Source: an uncultured Clostridium sp. | GTDB lineage: Bacteria; Bacillota_A; Clostridia; TANB77; CAG-508 | Assembly: GCA_905200315.1 (NCBI GenBank) | Contig: CAJKKA010000007.1 | Coordinates: forward strand, 1-33,102 | Direction of reading: 5' to 3' | Length of the DNA: 33,102 nucleotides | Shown: positions 24,599 to 32,215 of the stretch, piece after piece | How the letters are laid out: each line of letters opens with the position of its first letter | Numbering within the stretch: the stretch's first letter is position 1 | Notes under the pieces: model-generated | Told to the model about the DNA's origin: nothing | The model's input: only the letters and a program-made list of their open reading frames with translations | Databases searched by the model: none | Program-made: the position numbers and the translations under genes

Positions 24599-24623
24599 GG
24601 CGGGGGAAAAATCTCCGTCTTAA
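24596..24623 (+). other. Hairpin after cdsA
   Basis: TAAGGCGGGGGA can pair with TCTCCGTCTTA through several G-T pairs around an A-rich loop, overlapping the cdsA stop. No T run follows (AAAATTATAAA), so it is not clearly a terminator. The rest of the 114-base gap to rseP shows no gene or dxr remnant. Confidence 0.4.
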
Positions 24624-24712
24624 AATTATAAATATTACATTAAAATTAAGTGATGAGGAACCTTTAGGGTAACCTACTTTTATAAAATTTTAATTAGTAA
24701 AAAAGGAGAGCC

Positions 24713-25447
24713 ATGTTAAATTTTATAATAACAGCAATTAAAATAATTTTTGTATTAGGATTCCTTATATTTATACATGAGGGAGGTCATTTTATAATTG
24801 CAAAACTTTGTAAAGTAAGGGTAAATGAATTTGCAATAGGATTTGGACCAACAATATGGAAAAAGCAAGGAAAAGAAACTAAATATGCATTAAGATTAAT
24901 ACCGCTTGGAGGATTTGTAAGTATGGAAGGAGAAGAAGAACATTCAGACAAAGAAGGTTCTTTTTCAAAAGCAAGTGTATGGAAAAGAATAGCAATTGTA
25001 TCAGCAGGAGCAATTGTTAATATAATATTTGCTATAGTTGTATTTTTTATTTTAGCCTCTATTTTGCAAGGAAATATTGGGTATGGAATTATGAGTACAA
25101 AGAAATTTATAGGTAGCATTTTTGAAAGCTTAAAAATGATGTTTACAGGAAAAGTAGGAATGAACGATATGATGGGACCAGTAGGATTAGGAAGTGTTGT
25201 TTCTTCAACCACAGGAATAGCAGATTTCGTTTATATACTATCTGTAATTTCGTTATCTTTAGGAGTAACAAATTTACTACCAATACCAGCATTAGATGGT
25301 GGAAAAATATTAATTTTATTAATAGAAGCAATACGAAGAAAACCTATGAAAGAAGACTTAGAAATAAAAATACAAATGTTAGGTTTTGCTTTCTTAATAA
25401 CACTTTCTTTAATAGTAACATATAACGATATAGCAAGAATAATATAA
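24713..25447 (+). CDS. rseP: RseP-like M50 site-2 protease without PDZ domain
   Basis: AAAGGAGAGCC precedes the ATG. The 244-aa protein has HEGGH (22-26; the family consensus is HExxH) in the first helix, RLIPLGGFVSMEGEE, a second helix region IAIVSAGAIVNIIFAIVV, TGKVGMNDMMGPVGLG and the second active site motif NLLPIPALDGGK (D195). Usual Firmicutes RseP is about 420 aa with a periplasmic PDZ domain between the second and third membrane helices. Here only about 25 residues (LQGNIGYGIMSTKKF...) bridge that site, so the PDZ is cleanly absent. It cuts membrane-bound anti-sigma factors and signal peptide remnants in relatives. It ends the pyrH-frr-uppS-cdsA run. Confidence 0.93.
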   Translation: MLNFIITAIKIIFVLGFLIFIHEGGHFIIAKLCKVRVNEFAIGFGPTIWKKQGKETKYALRLIPLGGFVSMEGEEEHSDKEGSFSKASVWKRIAIVSAGAIVNIIFAIVVFFILASILQGNIGYGIMSTKKFIGSIFESLKMMFTGKVGMNDMMGPVGLGSVVSSTTGIADFVYILSVISLSLGVTNLLPIPALDGGKILILLIEAIRRKPMKEDLEIKIQMLGFAFLITLSLIVTYNDIARII

Positions 25448-25485
25448 AAAATATATTCAATAAAACTTCAATAAAAATATACTAA

Positions 25486-26139
25486 TATATAATAAATTGG
25501 AGGAAATTTTATGAAGCATCACATGAATTAAAAACTCCACTTGCAGTTATAGAAGCAAATGTAGACGTTTTAGAAAATAAAGTAGGAAAAAGTAAATGGA
25601 TGGAATACATACAAAGTGAAATAACCAGTATGAACAAATTGATAAATGATTTACTATTTTTAGCAAAAACAGAAAATATAAAAACAATAAGAAACAAGGA
25701 ACAAATAAATATTTCAGAGGAAATAAAAATGGTTAGTTCAATGTTTGAAAGTGTTGCCTATGAAAAGAAAGTAAAAATAAATTATAACATACAGGAAAAC
25801 ATAAAAGTTAATGTAGAAAAAGAAGATATAAAACAAATTATCTCAATACTATTAGATAATGCTATAAAACATACAGAAAAAGAAAATAATATATATGTAG
25901 AACTAAAAAGAGAAAAAGGACTAAATACCATAAAAATAAAAAACGAAGGAAAACCAATACCAGAAGAAGAACAAGGAAAAATATTTGAAAGATTCTATAG
26001 AGTAGATAAATCACGAAATAGGAGCGAAAAAAGATACGGCTTAGGTCTTGCAATAGCCAAAACAATTATAGAAAAATATAATGGTAAAATAGAAGTAAAA
26101 TGCAACGATGGAATAACCGAGTTTAAAGTTATATTGTAA
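25486..26139 (+). pseudogene. Truncated histidine kinase (HisKA-HATPase remnant)
   Basis: An open frame begins directly after a stop at 25483-25485 and reads FYEASHELKTPLAVIEAN from about 25507, with the phospho-acceptor H at 25522-25524, then HATPase motifs ISILLDNAIKHTEKENN (N box), GKIFERFYRVDKSRNRSEKR and GLGLAIAKTIIEKYNGKIEV. The sensor, membrane and HAMP parts are missing and there is no in-frame start before the HisKA box. A good site, GGAGGAAATTTT, precedes an ATG at 25511, but that frame stops after six codons. The first in-frame ATG at 25600 would lose the His. It is most likely a decayed kinase; no regulator gene lies beside it. Confidence 0.8.
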
Positions 26140-26208
26140 ATGAGAAATTTAAAATTATAAATACAGGAATAAAAGTTTTATAATTATTAAAAATAGAATA
26201 CGAATTTA

Positions 26209-26237
26209 TTGCAATAAAAATTTATTTAATGTAAAAT
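26209..26237 (+). promoter_or_regulatory. Candidate promoter of the prepilin/LamG gene
   Basis: TTGCAA (26209-26214), a 17-base spacer and TAAAAT (26232-26237), about 110 bases before the first ATG. A GC-rich repeat lies between promoter and start. Confidence 0.5.
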
Positions 26238-26288
26238 AAAAACATAGATTTTAATCATTAAAGAGATTTTTTATTTGTAAGAATTAAT

Positions 26289-26324
26289 GTCAAAAGTTGT
26301 AGGGGCGGACGCCTCTGTCCGCCC
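26289..26324 (+). repeat. Dispersed GC-rich hairpin repeat (R3)
   Basis: TGTCAAAAGTTGTAGGGG leads into GGGCGGAC (26303-26310) pairing perfectly over 8 bp with GTCCGCCC (26317-26324) around GCCTCT. The core from TGTAGGGG onward is identical to the copy at 28550. It lies in the leader of the prepilin/LamG gene, 26 bases before the ATG at 26350. Confidence 0.8.
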
Positions 26325-26357
26325 AAAAACAAAAGAAGGAGAGATTTAAATGAAAAA

Positions 26358-28067
26358 ATGACCCAAAACGTTGATACTGTAGAGAGAAAGCTATACTTTA
26401 GAGACGCTGTAGGGGTCGGCGTCCCCGACGACCCGCAGACAGAACAAAAATATATAAATATAATAATGTCAAACATTCCAACATCCAATGCAGCAATCAC
26501 CTTAATTGCCTTAATAATAACAATAATCATATTATTAATTCTTTCAGGTGTGACATTATCAATGGTAATAGGAGAAAGTGGAATATTAGGAAAGGCAAAA
26601 GTTGCAAGAGAAGAAACAAATAAAAGTCAAGCTCTAGAACAAGTAAAATTAAAAGTACTTGAAGTTAATGCAGATAAAAATGAAGAGGCTACACTTGATG
26701 ATATTGAAGAAGCTTTTTCCAAAGACAGTAATACATCGGATTTAATGAGAATAGATAATGAAATACGATTAAAATATAATGGAATAGCATTTATTATTAA
26801 TGAAAAATTTAATGTAAGTTATGCTGATACAACTAATGATGAGAATGCTAATGGAGAGAAAATAATAAGCTATAAAGCAAATTCTACTGGTAATAAATTA
26901 AGAAATATAAAAAATGAACTCTATGATTTATCTGGAAATAACAACAATGCAACATTAAATAATGTAAAATTAAATGATGATAAAAATGGAATTATCTTTT
27001 CTTCAGATAATAATAGTTATGCAGAAATAGATTTGAATTCAAATATAACATTTCCATGCACATATGAATTAGATATGTCGACGAAAACTAATCAAAACTC
27101 TGTAATATTTATAGAACCAAAGTCAAAAACAGCATTTGGAATTTGGGATAATTATTTTATATTAACTATGGATAAAAATTGTAATACAGTTAATATCCCA
27201 GAAGATTTTTTTGATGGCACTAAAAAACATATTACAATTGAATATAAATCGTTGACAGATTTTGAGGTATATATAAATGGAATGAAAATGAATAAAAATA
27301 CTACAACAAACTATTTTAGTAATACAGATAATTACTTTTATCTAGGAAGAAGAGGAACAGGAAATTATTTTGAAGGTACAATATATTCATTTAAAATATA
27401 TAATAGATTATTTAGTGAAAGTGAAGTAATTAAAACAGATAATAGAGAAAACTTAATACTTGAGTATGATTTATCAAAAGATAATAAATATAGTGATAGT
27501 TTAGAATTAAAGGAATTAAAGGATAATACTAATAAAAATAATAATGCAATTTGTAATGATATATTAGTTACAAATGATAAATTGGGAATGATATTTAATG
27601 GAACGACGAGTTATGTAACAATGAAATTAAAAGATGAAATAAAATTTCCTTGCACATATGAAGTTGATTTAAAAATTACCGTAAAATCAAATAATGAAAT
27701 TATATTTATAGAACCAAAATCAAATACTGCATTGGGAATTTGGAATGATTACTTTATAATGACTGCAAATGAATATTCAAATATAGCTATAATACCAACA
27801 GATTTTTATGATGGTAATCTAAAACATATAATAATTGAATATAAATCATTAATAGACTTTGATGTATATATAAATGGCGTTAAAATAACAAAGAATGAAT
27901 CAAGAGACGGTTTTACATCAGGTATAGGAGATATTCCATATTTAGGAAGAAGAGAAAGTGGAAGTTATTTTAATGGCACGATATATTCATTTGATATATA
28001 TAATAGAATATTAAGTGAACAAGAAATTGAAAATAACTATAACAAGGCTAAAGAAAGATATAAATAA
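26358..28067 (+). CDS. Prepilin-type protein with two LamG-like domains
   Basis: From the ATG at 26358 the frame is open for 569 aa, but the well-placed ATG with AAGGAGAGATTTAA is at 26350 and runs ATG AAA AAA TGA, a stop after two more codons. Residues 43-66 (NAAITLIALIITIIILLILS) form the prepilin-type helix; the -1 Gly of the peptidase site is Ala. Then comes IGESGILGKAKVAREE, a charged helix and two tandem LamG/concanavalin-like domains (about 185-352 and 367-563), each with SLxDFxVYINGxK and a YLGRRxxGxYFxGTIYSF-type motif. The extra N-terminus (about residues 14-27) is a translated GC-rich repeat. A start at ATG 26466 (leader MSNIPTSNAA) is possible but has no ribosome binding site. It is likely a surface or pilus-like adhesin with sugar- or protein-binding domains. 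Confidence 0.75.
   Translation: MTQNVDTVERKLYFRDAVGVGVPDDPQTEQKYINIIMSNIPTSNAAITLIALIITIIILLILSGVTLSMVIGESGILGKAKVAREETNKSQALEQVKLKVLEVNADKNEEATLDDIEEAFSKDSNTSDLMRIDNEIRLKYNGIAFIINEKFNVSYADTTNDENANGEKIISYKANSTGNKLRNIKNELYDLSGNNNNATLNNVKLNDDKNGIIFSSDNNSYAEIDLNSNITFPCTYELDMSTKTNQNSVIFIEPKSKTAFGIWDNYFILTMDKNCNTVNIPEDFFDGTKKHITIEYKSLTDFEVYINGMKMNKNTTTNYFSNTDNYFYLGRRGTGNYFEGTIYSFKIYNRLFSESEVIKTDNRENLILEYDLSKDNKYSDSLELKELKDNTNKNNNAICNDILVTNDKLGMIFNGTTSYVTMKLKDEIKFPCTYEVDLKITVKSNNEIIFIEPKSNTALGIWNDYFIMTANEYSNIAIIPTDFYDGNLKHIIIEYKSLIDFDVYINGVKITKNESRDGFTSGIGDIPYLGRRESGSYFNGTIYSFDIYNRILSEQEIENNYNKAKERYK
26408..26434 (+). repeat. Dispersed GC-rich hairpin repeat inside a coding frame (R4)
   Basis: TGTAGGGG followed by GGGTCG pairing with CGACCC around CG/CG and a TCCC loop; it differs from R2 only in the loop. 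It lies in the 5' part of the prepilin/LamG frame and is translated as about VGVGVPDDP. The TGTCAAA flank of other copies is not present on its left. Confidence 0.8.
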
Positions 28068-28173
28068 TTTAGATTATAATATTTTATAATTCAATAAAAA
28101 TTGTTACAGTTTTGTAAAAAATGACAAATTAAATTTAAAAAGTGCGAAAAATAAAACAAAAAATAATTAATGT

Positions 28174-28186
28174 AGCACACTGTGCT
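28174..28186. repeat. Short palindrome AGCACACTGTGCT
   Basis: AGCACA and TGTGCT pair around one C; TGTAG stands before it and CTCCTCTAC after it. It is upstream of the ileS promoter. It could be an operator, or a relative of the TGTAG hairpin family. Confidence 0.4.
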
Positions 28187-28231
28187 CCTCTACGAATAAT
28201 AAATTAAAGATGGAAAAGTTATAAAAATCAC

Positions 28232-28259
28232 TTGAATTTAACCAAAAATGTGATATAAT
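28232..28259 (+). promoter_or_regulatory. Promoter of the ileS T-box operon
   Basis: TTGAAT (28232-28237), a 16-base spacer and TATAAT (28254-28259) with an extended -10 TGA. The T-box leader starts just downstream. Confidence 0.75.
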
Positions 28260-28265
28260 AGCACA

Positions 28266-28525
28266 AAATTAAATAAAAGAAAAACTATAACAAGGACAAC
28301 ACAAATAAACAATTACTTTTTAGAGAGCTGAACATAATGCTGAAAGTTTGGTAAAGGAAAATTATTTGTTATCACCTTAGTTGTTGCTTAGCTGAAACAA
28401 CAGTAAGCTATGCCGTTTAATCTCGCGTTAAGAGAAATTAAGAGAACAATAATAAACATTGTTAATATAGGTGGTACCGCGGAAACACATTTCGTCCTAC
28501 AAACACAGGACAAATGTGTTTTTTT
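28266..28525 (+). promoter_or_regulatory. T-box leader (isoleucine) controlling the ileS operon
   Basis: The leader has an AGAGAG element (28322), a candidate Ile specifier ATC (28371-28373), a GCTTAG...TAAGC hairpin (28386-28408), a stem III AACAAT/ATTGTT (28445-28463), and the invariant T-box sequence AGGTGGTACCGCG (28469-28481). The terminator is AAACACATTTCGTCCT (28483-28498) pairing with AGGACAAATGTGTTT (28507-28521) plus a T run. Uncharged tRNA-Ile should pair with the T-box and allow readthrough. The downstream ileS gene fits the specifier. The exact Stem I fold was not computed, so the specifier codon is a best guess. Confidence 0.88.
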
Positions 28526-28549
28526 ATTGCTTATACAATAAAAAAATGG

Positions 28550-28586
28550 TGTCAAATGCTGTAGGGGCGGACGCCTCTGTCCGCCC
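28550..28586 (+). repeat. Dispersed GC-rich hairpin repeat (R5)
   Basis: TGTCAAATGCTGTAGGGG followed by GGGCGGAC pairing with GTCCGCCC over 8 bp. From TGTAGGGG onward it equals the copy at 26289. It lies between the T-box terminator and the DUF1653 gene, so it is transcribed on readthrough. Confidence 0.8.
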
Positions 28587-28649
28587 GAAATGAGGATGAA
28601 TACTTTTGTCAATATAAAAAATATAATAATAAATAAATAGGAGGAAAAA

Positions 28650-28904
28650 ATGCGAGAAATACAAAAAAACAGAGTATATAAACATTTCAAAGGAGATTAC
28701 TATTTAGTAGAAGATGTAGTTGTACACAGTGAAACCAGAGAAAAACTAGTTCTATATAGACCACTATATGGAGATGGAAAACAATTATATGTTAGACCAT
28801 TAGAAATGTTTTTATCAGAAGTAGACCACGAAAAATATCCAGAAGTAAAACAAAAATACAGATTTGAATTACAAGAAATAAAATCAGTTAATAAATCTTT
28901 ATAA
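28650..28904 (+). CDS. DUF1653 family protein (84 aa)
   Basis: TAGGAGGAAAAA precedes the ATG. The product, beginning [20 protein letters not shown], matches DUF1653: [46 protein letters not shown] and the closing KYRFEL. The family is small, soluble and widespread in Firmicutes, with no established function that I know of. It lies behind the Ile T-box, 52 bases before ileS, so it is expressed with ileS under isoleucine control. The predicted fold is a small beta barrel. Confidence 0.85.
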   Translation: MREIQKNRVYKHFKGDYYLVEDVVVHSETREKLVLYRPLYGDGKQLYVRPLEMFLSEVDHEKYPEVKQKYRFELQEIKSVNKSL

Positions 28905-28956
28905 AGCTTATAAAGAAATAATATATAATAAATAATTTATAAAATAGGAGGTTATT

Positions 28957-31900
28957 ATGTACAAAAAAGTAGAATTAAAAGATGGTTTTGTTGGAATGGA
29001 ACAAAACGTTGCAAAAGTATGGAAAGAAAAAGACATAGTAAAGAAAAACTTTGCTATGAATGAAGGAAAAAGATACTTCACATTTTACGATGGACCACCA
29101 ACAGCAAATGGAAAACCACATGTTGGTCATATTGAAACAAGGGTTATGAAAGATATAATCCCAAGATACAAAGTAATGAAAGGTTACCATGTGGATAGAA
29201 AAGCAGGATGGGATACACATGGACTTCCTGTTGAACTTGAAATAGAGAAAAAACTTGGAATTTCAGGAAAACAACAAATAGAAGAATACGGTGTAGAAAA
29301 ATTTGTAAAAGAATGTAAAGAAAGTGTATTCACATATGTTCATATGTGGGAAGAAATGACAAACAAAGTTGGATATTGGGTAGATATGGAGCACCCATAT
29401 GTAACATACCACAATGATTATATAGAATCTGTTTGGTGGGCTTTAAAACAAATGTGGGAAAAGGGTTTACTATATGAAGGACATAAAGTAATGCCATATT
29501 GCCCAAGATGTGGAACAGCACTATCATCACACGAAGTTGCACAAGGTTATAAAGATGTAAAAGACTTAACTTGTATTGCAAAATTTAAAATTGTAGGAGA
29601 AGAAAATAAATATTTCCTAGCTTGGACAACAACACCATGGACACTTCCTTCAAACTTAGCATTATGTGTAAATAAATCTTACACATATGCAGAAATAAAA
29701 GTAAATGTGGGAAATGAAGAAGAGCCAAAATACGAAAATTATATTTTAGCAAAAGATTTAATTGAAACAGTATTAAAAGATAAAGAATATGAATTAGTAA
29801 AAGAATTTAAAGGTGAAGAACTATTAGGAGTTAAATACGAACAATTAATGCCATTTGCAAAAGTAGAAGGAAAAGCATTTGAAGTAATTCATGGAGATTA
29901 CGTAACACTTACAGATGGTACAGGTATAGTTCATATTGCACCAGCTTATGGTGAAGATGATAGCCTAGTTTCTAAACAAAACGGAATAGCCTTTGTAAAC
30001 TTAGTAGATAAAGCAGGAAAATTTGTACCAGAAGTTACACCATGGGCAGGAAAATTTGTTAGAAATTGTAACGAAGGAATATGTGAATGGCTAAAAAATG
30101 AAAATAAATTATTTAGCACAGAAAAACATATGCACTCTTATCCACACTGTTGGAGATGTGATACACCACTTCTTTATTATCCAAAAGAAAGCTGGTTTGT
30201 TGCAATGAGCAAACTAAGAGATGAATTAGTTGAAAATAACAATAAAGTAAACTGGTATCCAGATACAATAAGAACAGGAAGATTTGGAAAATTTTTAGAA
30301 AATGTTATAGATTGGGGAATTTCAAGAGATAGATATTGGGGAACTCCACTTCCAGTATGGACTTGTACAGATGAAAACTGTGGACACAAAGAATGTATAG
30401 GAAGTATAGAAGAATTAAAAGAAAAAGCAATAGATTGCCCAGACGAAATAGAATTACACAAACCATATATAGATAATGTTCATTTAAAATGTCCAAAATG
30501 TGGAAAAGAAATGCAAAGAGCAAAAGAAGTTATAGACTGCTGGTTTGACTCTGGTTCAATGCCATTTGCACAATTACATTACCCATTTGAAAATAAAGAA
30601 GCATTTGAAAATCATTTTCCAGCACAATTTATATCAGAAGCAATAGACCAAACTAGAGGATGGTTCTATACATTAACAGCTATTGGAACAGCATTATTTG
30701 GAAAAACACCATTTGAAAATTGTATAGTTTTAGGACATGTCTTAGATGGAAAAGGACAAAAAATGTCTAAGTCTAAAGGTAATGGTGTAGACCCAATGCT
30801 ACTGCTAAATACAGTAGGAGCAGATGCAACAAGATGGCATTTCTACACAGTAAGTGCACCTTGGTTACCAACACGTTTATCATTAGAAAATGTACAAGAA
30901 ACACAAAGGGGATTTTTAAGCACATTATGGAATGTATATTCATTCTACGTTTTATATGCAGAAATAGATAAATTTAATCCATTAGAGTATGCAGACTTTA
31001 AATTAACAAATGTAATGGATAAATGGATAATTTCTAAATTAAATACATTAGTAAAAGAAGTAGATGAAAAATTAGATAAATACGATATAACATCTGCAGC
31101 ACTTACAATAGAAAACTTTACAGATGAACTTTCAAATTGGTATGTACGTAGAAACAGAGAAAGATATTGGGGAAGCGACTTAAGTGATGAAAAAATAGGA
31201 GCATATGTTACATTATACAAAGTATTAACAACACTATGTAAAATTGCAGCACCATTTGTACCATTTATAACAGAAGAAATATACCAAAACTTAGTTGTTG
31301 GATTAGACTCAAAAGCTCCAGAAAGTGTTCACTTATGCTTATGGCCTGAAGTAGATGAAAGTGTAATAGATAAAAAACTAGAAAATGAAATGGATTTGGC
31401 TTACAAAATCGTAAAATTAGGTAGAAGTGCAAGAAATAGTGCAAATATTAAAAACAGACAACCATTATCAGAAATGCTAATTTCTATAAATACTTTACCA
31501 GAATATTATTCTGAAATTGTTAAAGAAGAATTAAACGTTAAAAAAGTTGAGCTTGGAGCAGAAATGTCTGAGTATGTTGACTTTGAAATAAAACCAAATT
31601 TACCAGTGCTAGGAAAACAATATGGAAAACTAATACCAAAAATAAAACAAGCAATATCAGAGAAAAATCAAATGGATTTAGCAAATACAGTAAAAAATGG
31701 TGGAGTAGAATATATAGAAGTAGAAGATACTCAAATAGAGTTAAATGCAGATAATTTATTAATAACAATGCAAGGAAAAGAAGGATTTGCATTTAGTGGA
31801 GAAGGAGAAATAGGTGTAGTATTAGATACACATATAACTCAAGAGCTAAAAGAAGAAGGGTATGTAAGAGAAATTTTATCTAAAGTTCAAAATATGAGAA

Positions 31901-32103
31901 AAGAAAAAGAATTTGAAGTATTAGATAGAATAACTTTATATGTAGCAGATAACAAAGAACTAGAAAAAATAATAAAAGAAAATGAAGAATCTATAAAGAA
32001 AGATACATTAGCTGTAGAAGTAAAATACAATGAAGAAAATAAAGAATATCGAGAAATAAAAGTTAATGATGAAACTTTAAAAATAGATGTAGAAAAAATA
32101 TAA
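28957..32103 (+). CDS. ileS: Isoleucyl-tRNA synthetase, type 2-like
   Basis: The 1048-aa product is a complete class I synthetase. HVGH (55-58) is the HIGH motif, [10 protein letters not shown] with K602-MSKS606 the second signature, and [19 protein letters not shown] marks the core. CP1 editing is present with [13 protein letters not shown]. Cys pairs [25 protein letters not shown] and [13 protein letters not shown] are in the catalytic half. The long C-terminus (about 680-1048), including [14 protein letters not shown] and the [15 protein letters not shown] segment, fits the longer eukaryote-like IleRS2 group. That group is naturally less sensitive to mupirocin. TAGGAGGTTATT precedes the ATG. 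It is controlled by the upstream T-box. Confidence 0.95.
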   Translation: MYKKVELKDGFVGMEQNVAKVWKEKDIVKKNFAMNEGKRYFTFYDGPPTANGKPHVGHIETRVMKDIIPRYKVMKGYHVDRKAGWDTHGLPVELEIEKKLGISGKQQIEEYGVEKFVKECKESVFTYVHMWEEMTNKVGYWVDMEHPYVTYHNDYIESVWWALKQMWEKGLLYEGHKVMPYCPRCGTALSSHEVAQGYKDVKDLTCIAKFKIVGEENKYFLAWTTTPWTLPSNLALCVNKSYTYAEIKVNVGNEEEPKYENYILAKDLIETVLKDKEYELVKEFKGEELLGVKYEQLMPFAKVEGKAFEVIHGDYVTLTDGTGIVHIAPAYGEDDSLVSKQNGIAFVNLVDKAGKFVPEVTPWAGKFVRNCNEGICEWLKNENKLFSTEKHMHSYPHCWRCDTPLLYYPKESWFVAMSKLRDELVENNNKVNWYPDTIRTGRFGKFLENVIDWGISRDRYWGTPLPVWTCTDENCGHKECIGSIEELKEKAIDCPDEIELHKPYIDNVHLKCPKCGKEMQRAKEVIDCWFDSGSMPFAQLHYPFENKEAFENHFPAQFISEAIDQTRGWFYTLTAIGTALFGKTPFENCIVLGHVLDGKGQKMSKSKGNGVDPMLLLNTVGADATRWHFYTVSAPWLPTRLSLENVQETQRGFLSTLWNVYSFYVLYAEIDKFNPLEYADFKLTNVMDKWIISKLNTLVKEVDEKLDKYDITSAALTIENFTDELSNWYVRRNRERYWGSDLSDEKIGAYVTLYKVLTTLCKIAAPFVPFITEEIYQNLVVGLDSKAPESVHLCLWPEVDESVIDKKLENEMDLAYKIVKLGRSARNSANIKNRQPLSEMLISINTLPEYYSEIVKEELNVKKVELGAEMSEYVDFEIKPNLPVLGKQYGKLIPKIKQAISEKNQMDLANTVKNGGVEYIEVEDTQIELNADNLLITMQGKEGFAFSGEGEIGVVLDTHITQELKEEGYVREILSKVQNMRKEKEFEVLDRITLYVADNKELEKIIKENEESIKKDTLAVEVKYNEENKEYREIKVNDETLKIDVEKI

Positions 32104-32106
32104 TGT

Positions 32107-32138
32107 ATTAGTGGTAGTTATAAACTACCACTAATTTT
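32107..32138 (+). terminator. Terminator after ileS
   Basis: ATTAGTGGTAGTT (32107-32119) pairs perfectly over 13 bp with AACTACCACTAAT (32123-32135) across a 3-base loop, followed by TTTAT. Confidence 0.85.
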
Positions 32139-32161
32139 ATAGATATTATTTAAAAATTATA

Positions 32162-32190
32162 TTGTTAAAAATTAATAAATCTTGTATAAT
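32162..32190 (+). promoter_or_regulatory. Promoter of the last gene
   Basis: TTGTTA (32162-32167), a 17-base spacer and TATAAT (32185-32190), 25 bases before the start codon. Confidence 0.65.
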
Positions 32191-32215
32191 GTAAAAAAAT
32201 ATGGAGGAAATATTT

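Noticed and set aside
26358..26466. Hydrophilic leader of the LamG protein as a real domain
   Set aside because: It contains a translated intergenic-type repeat and sits before a prepilin helix, so it is more likely insertion-derived than functional.
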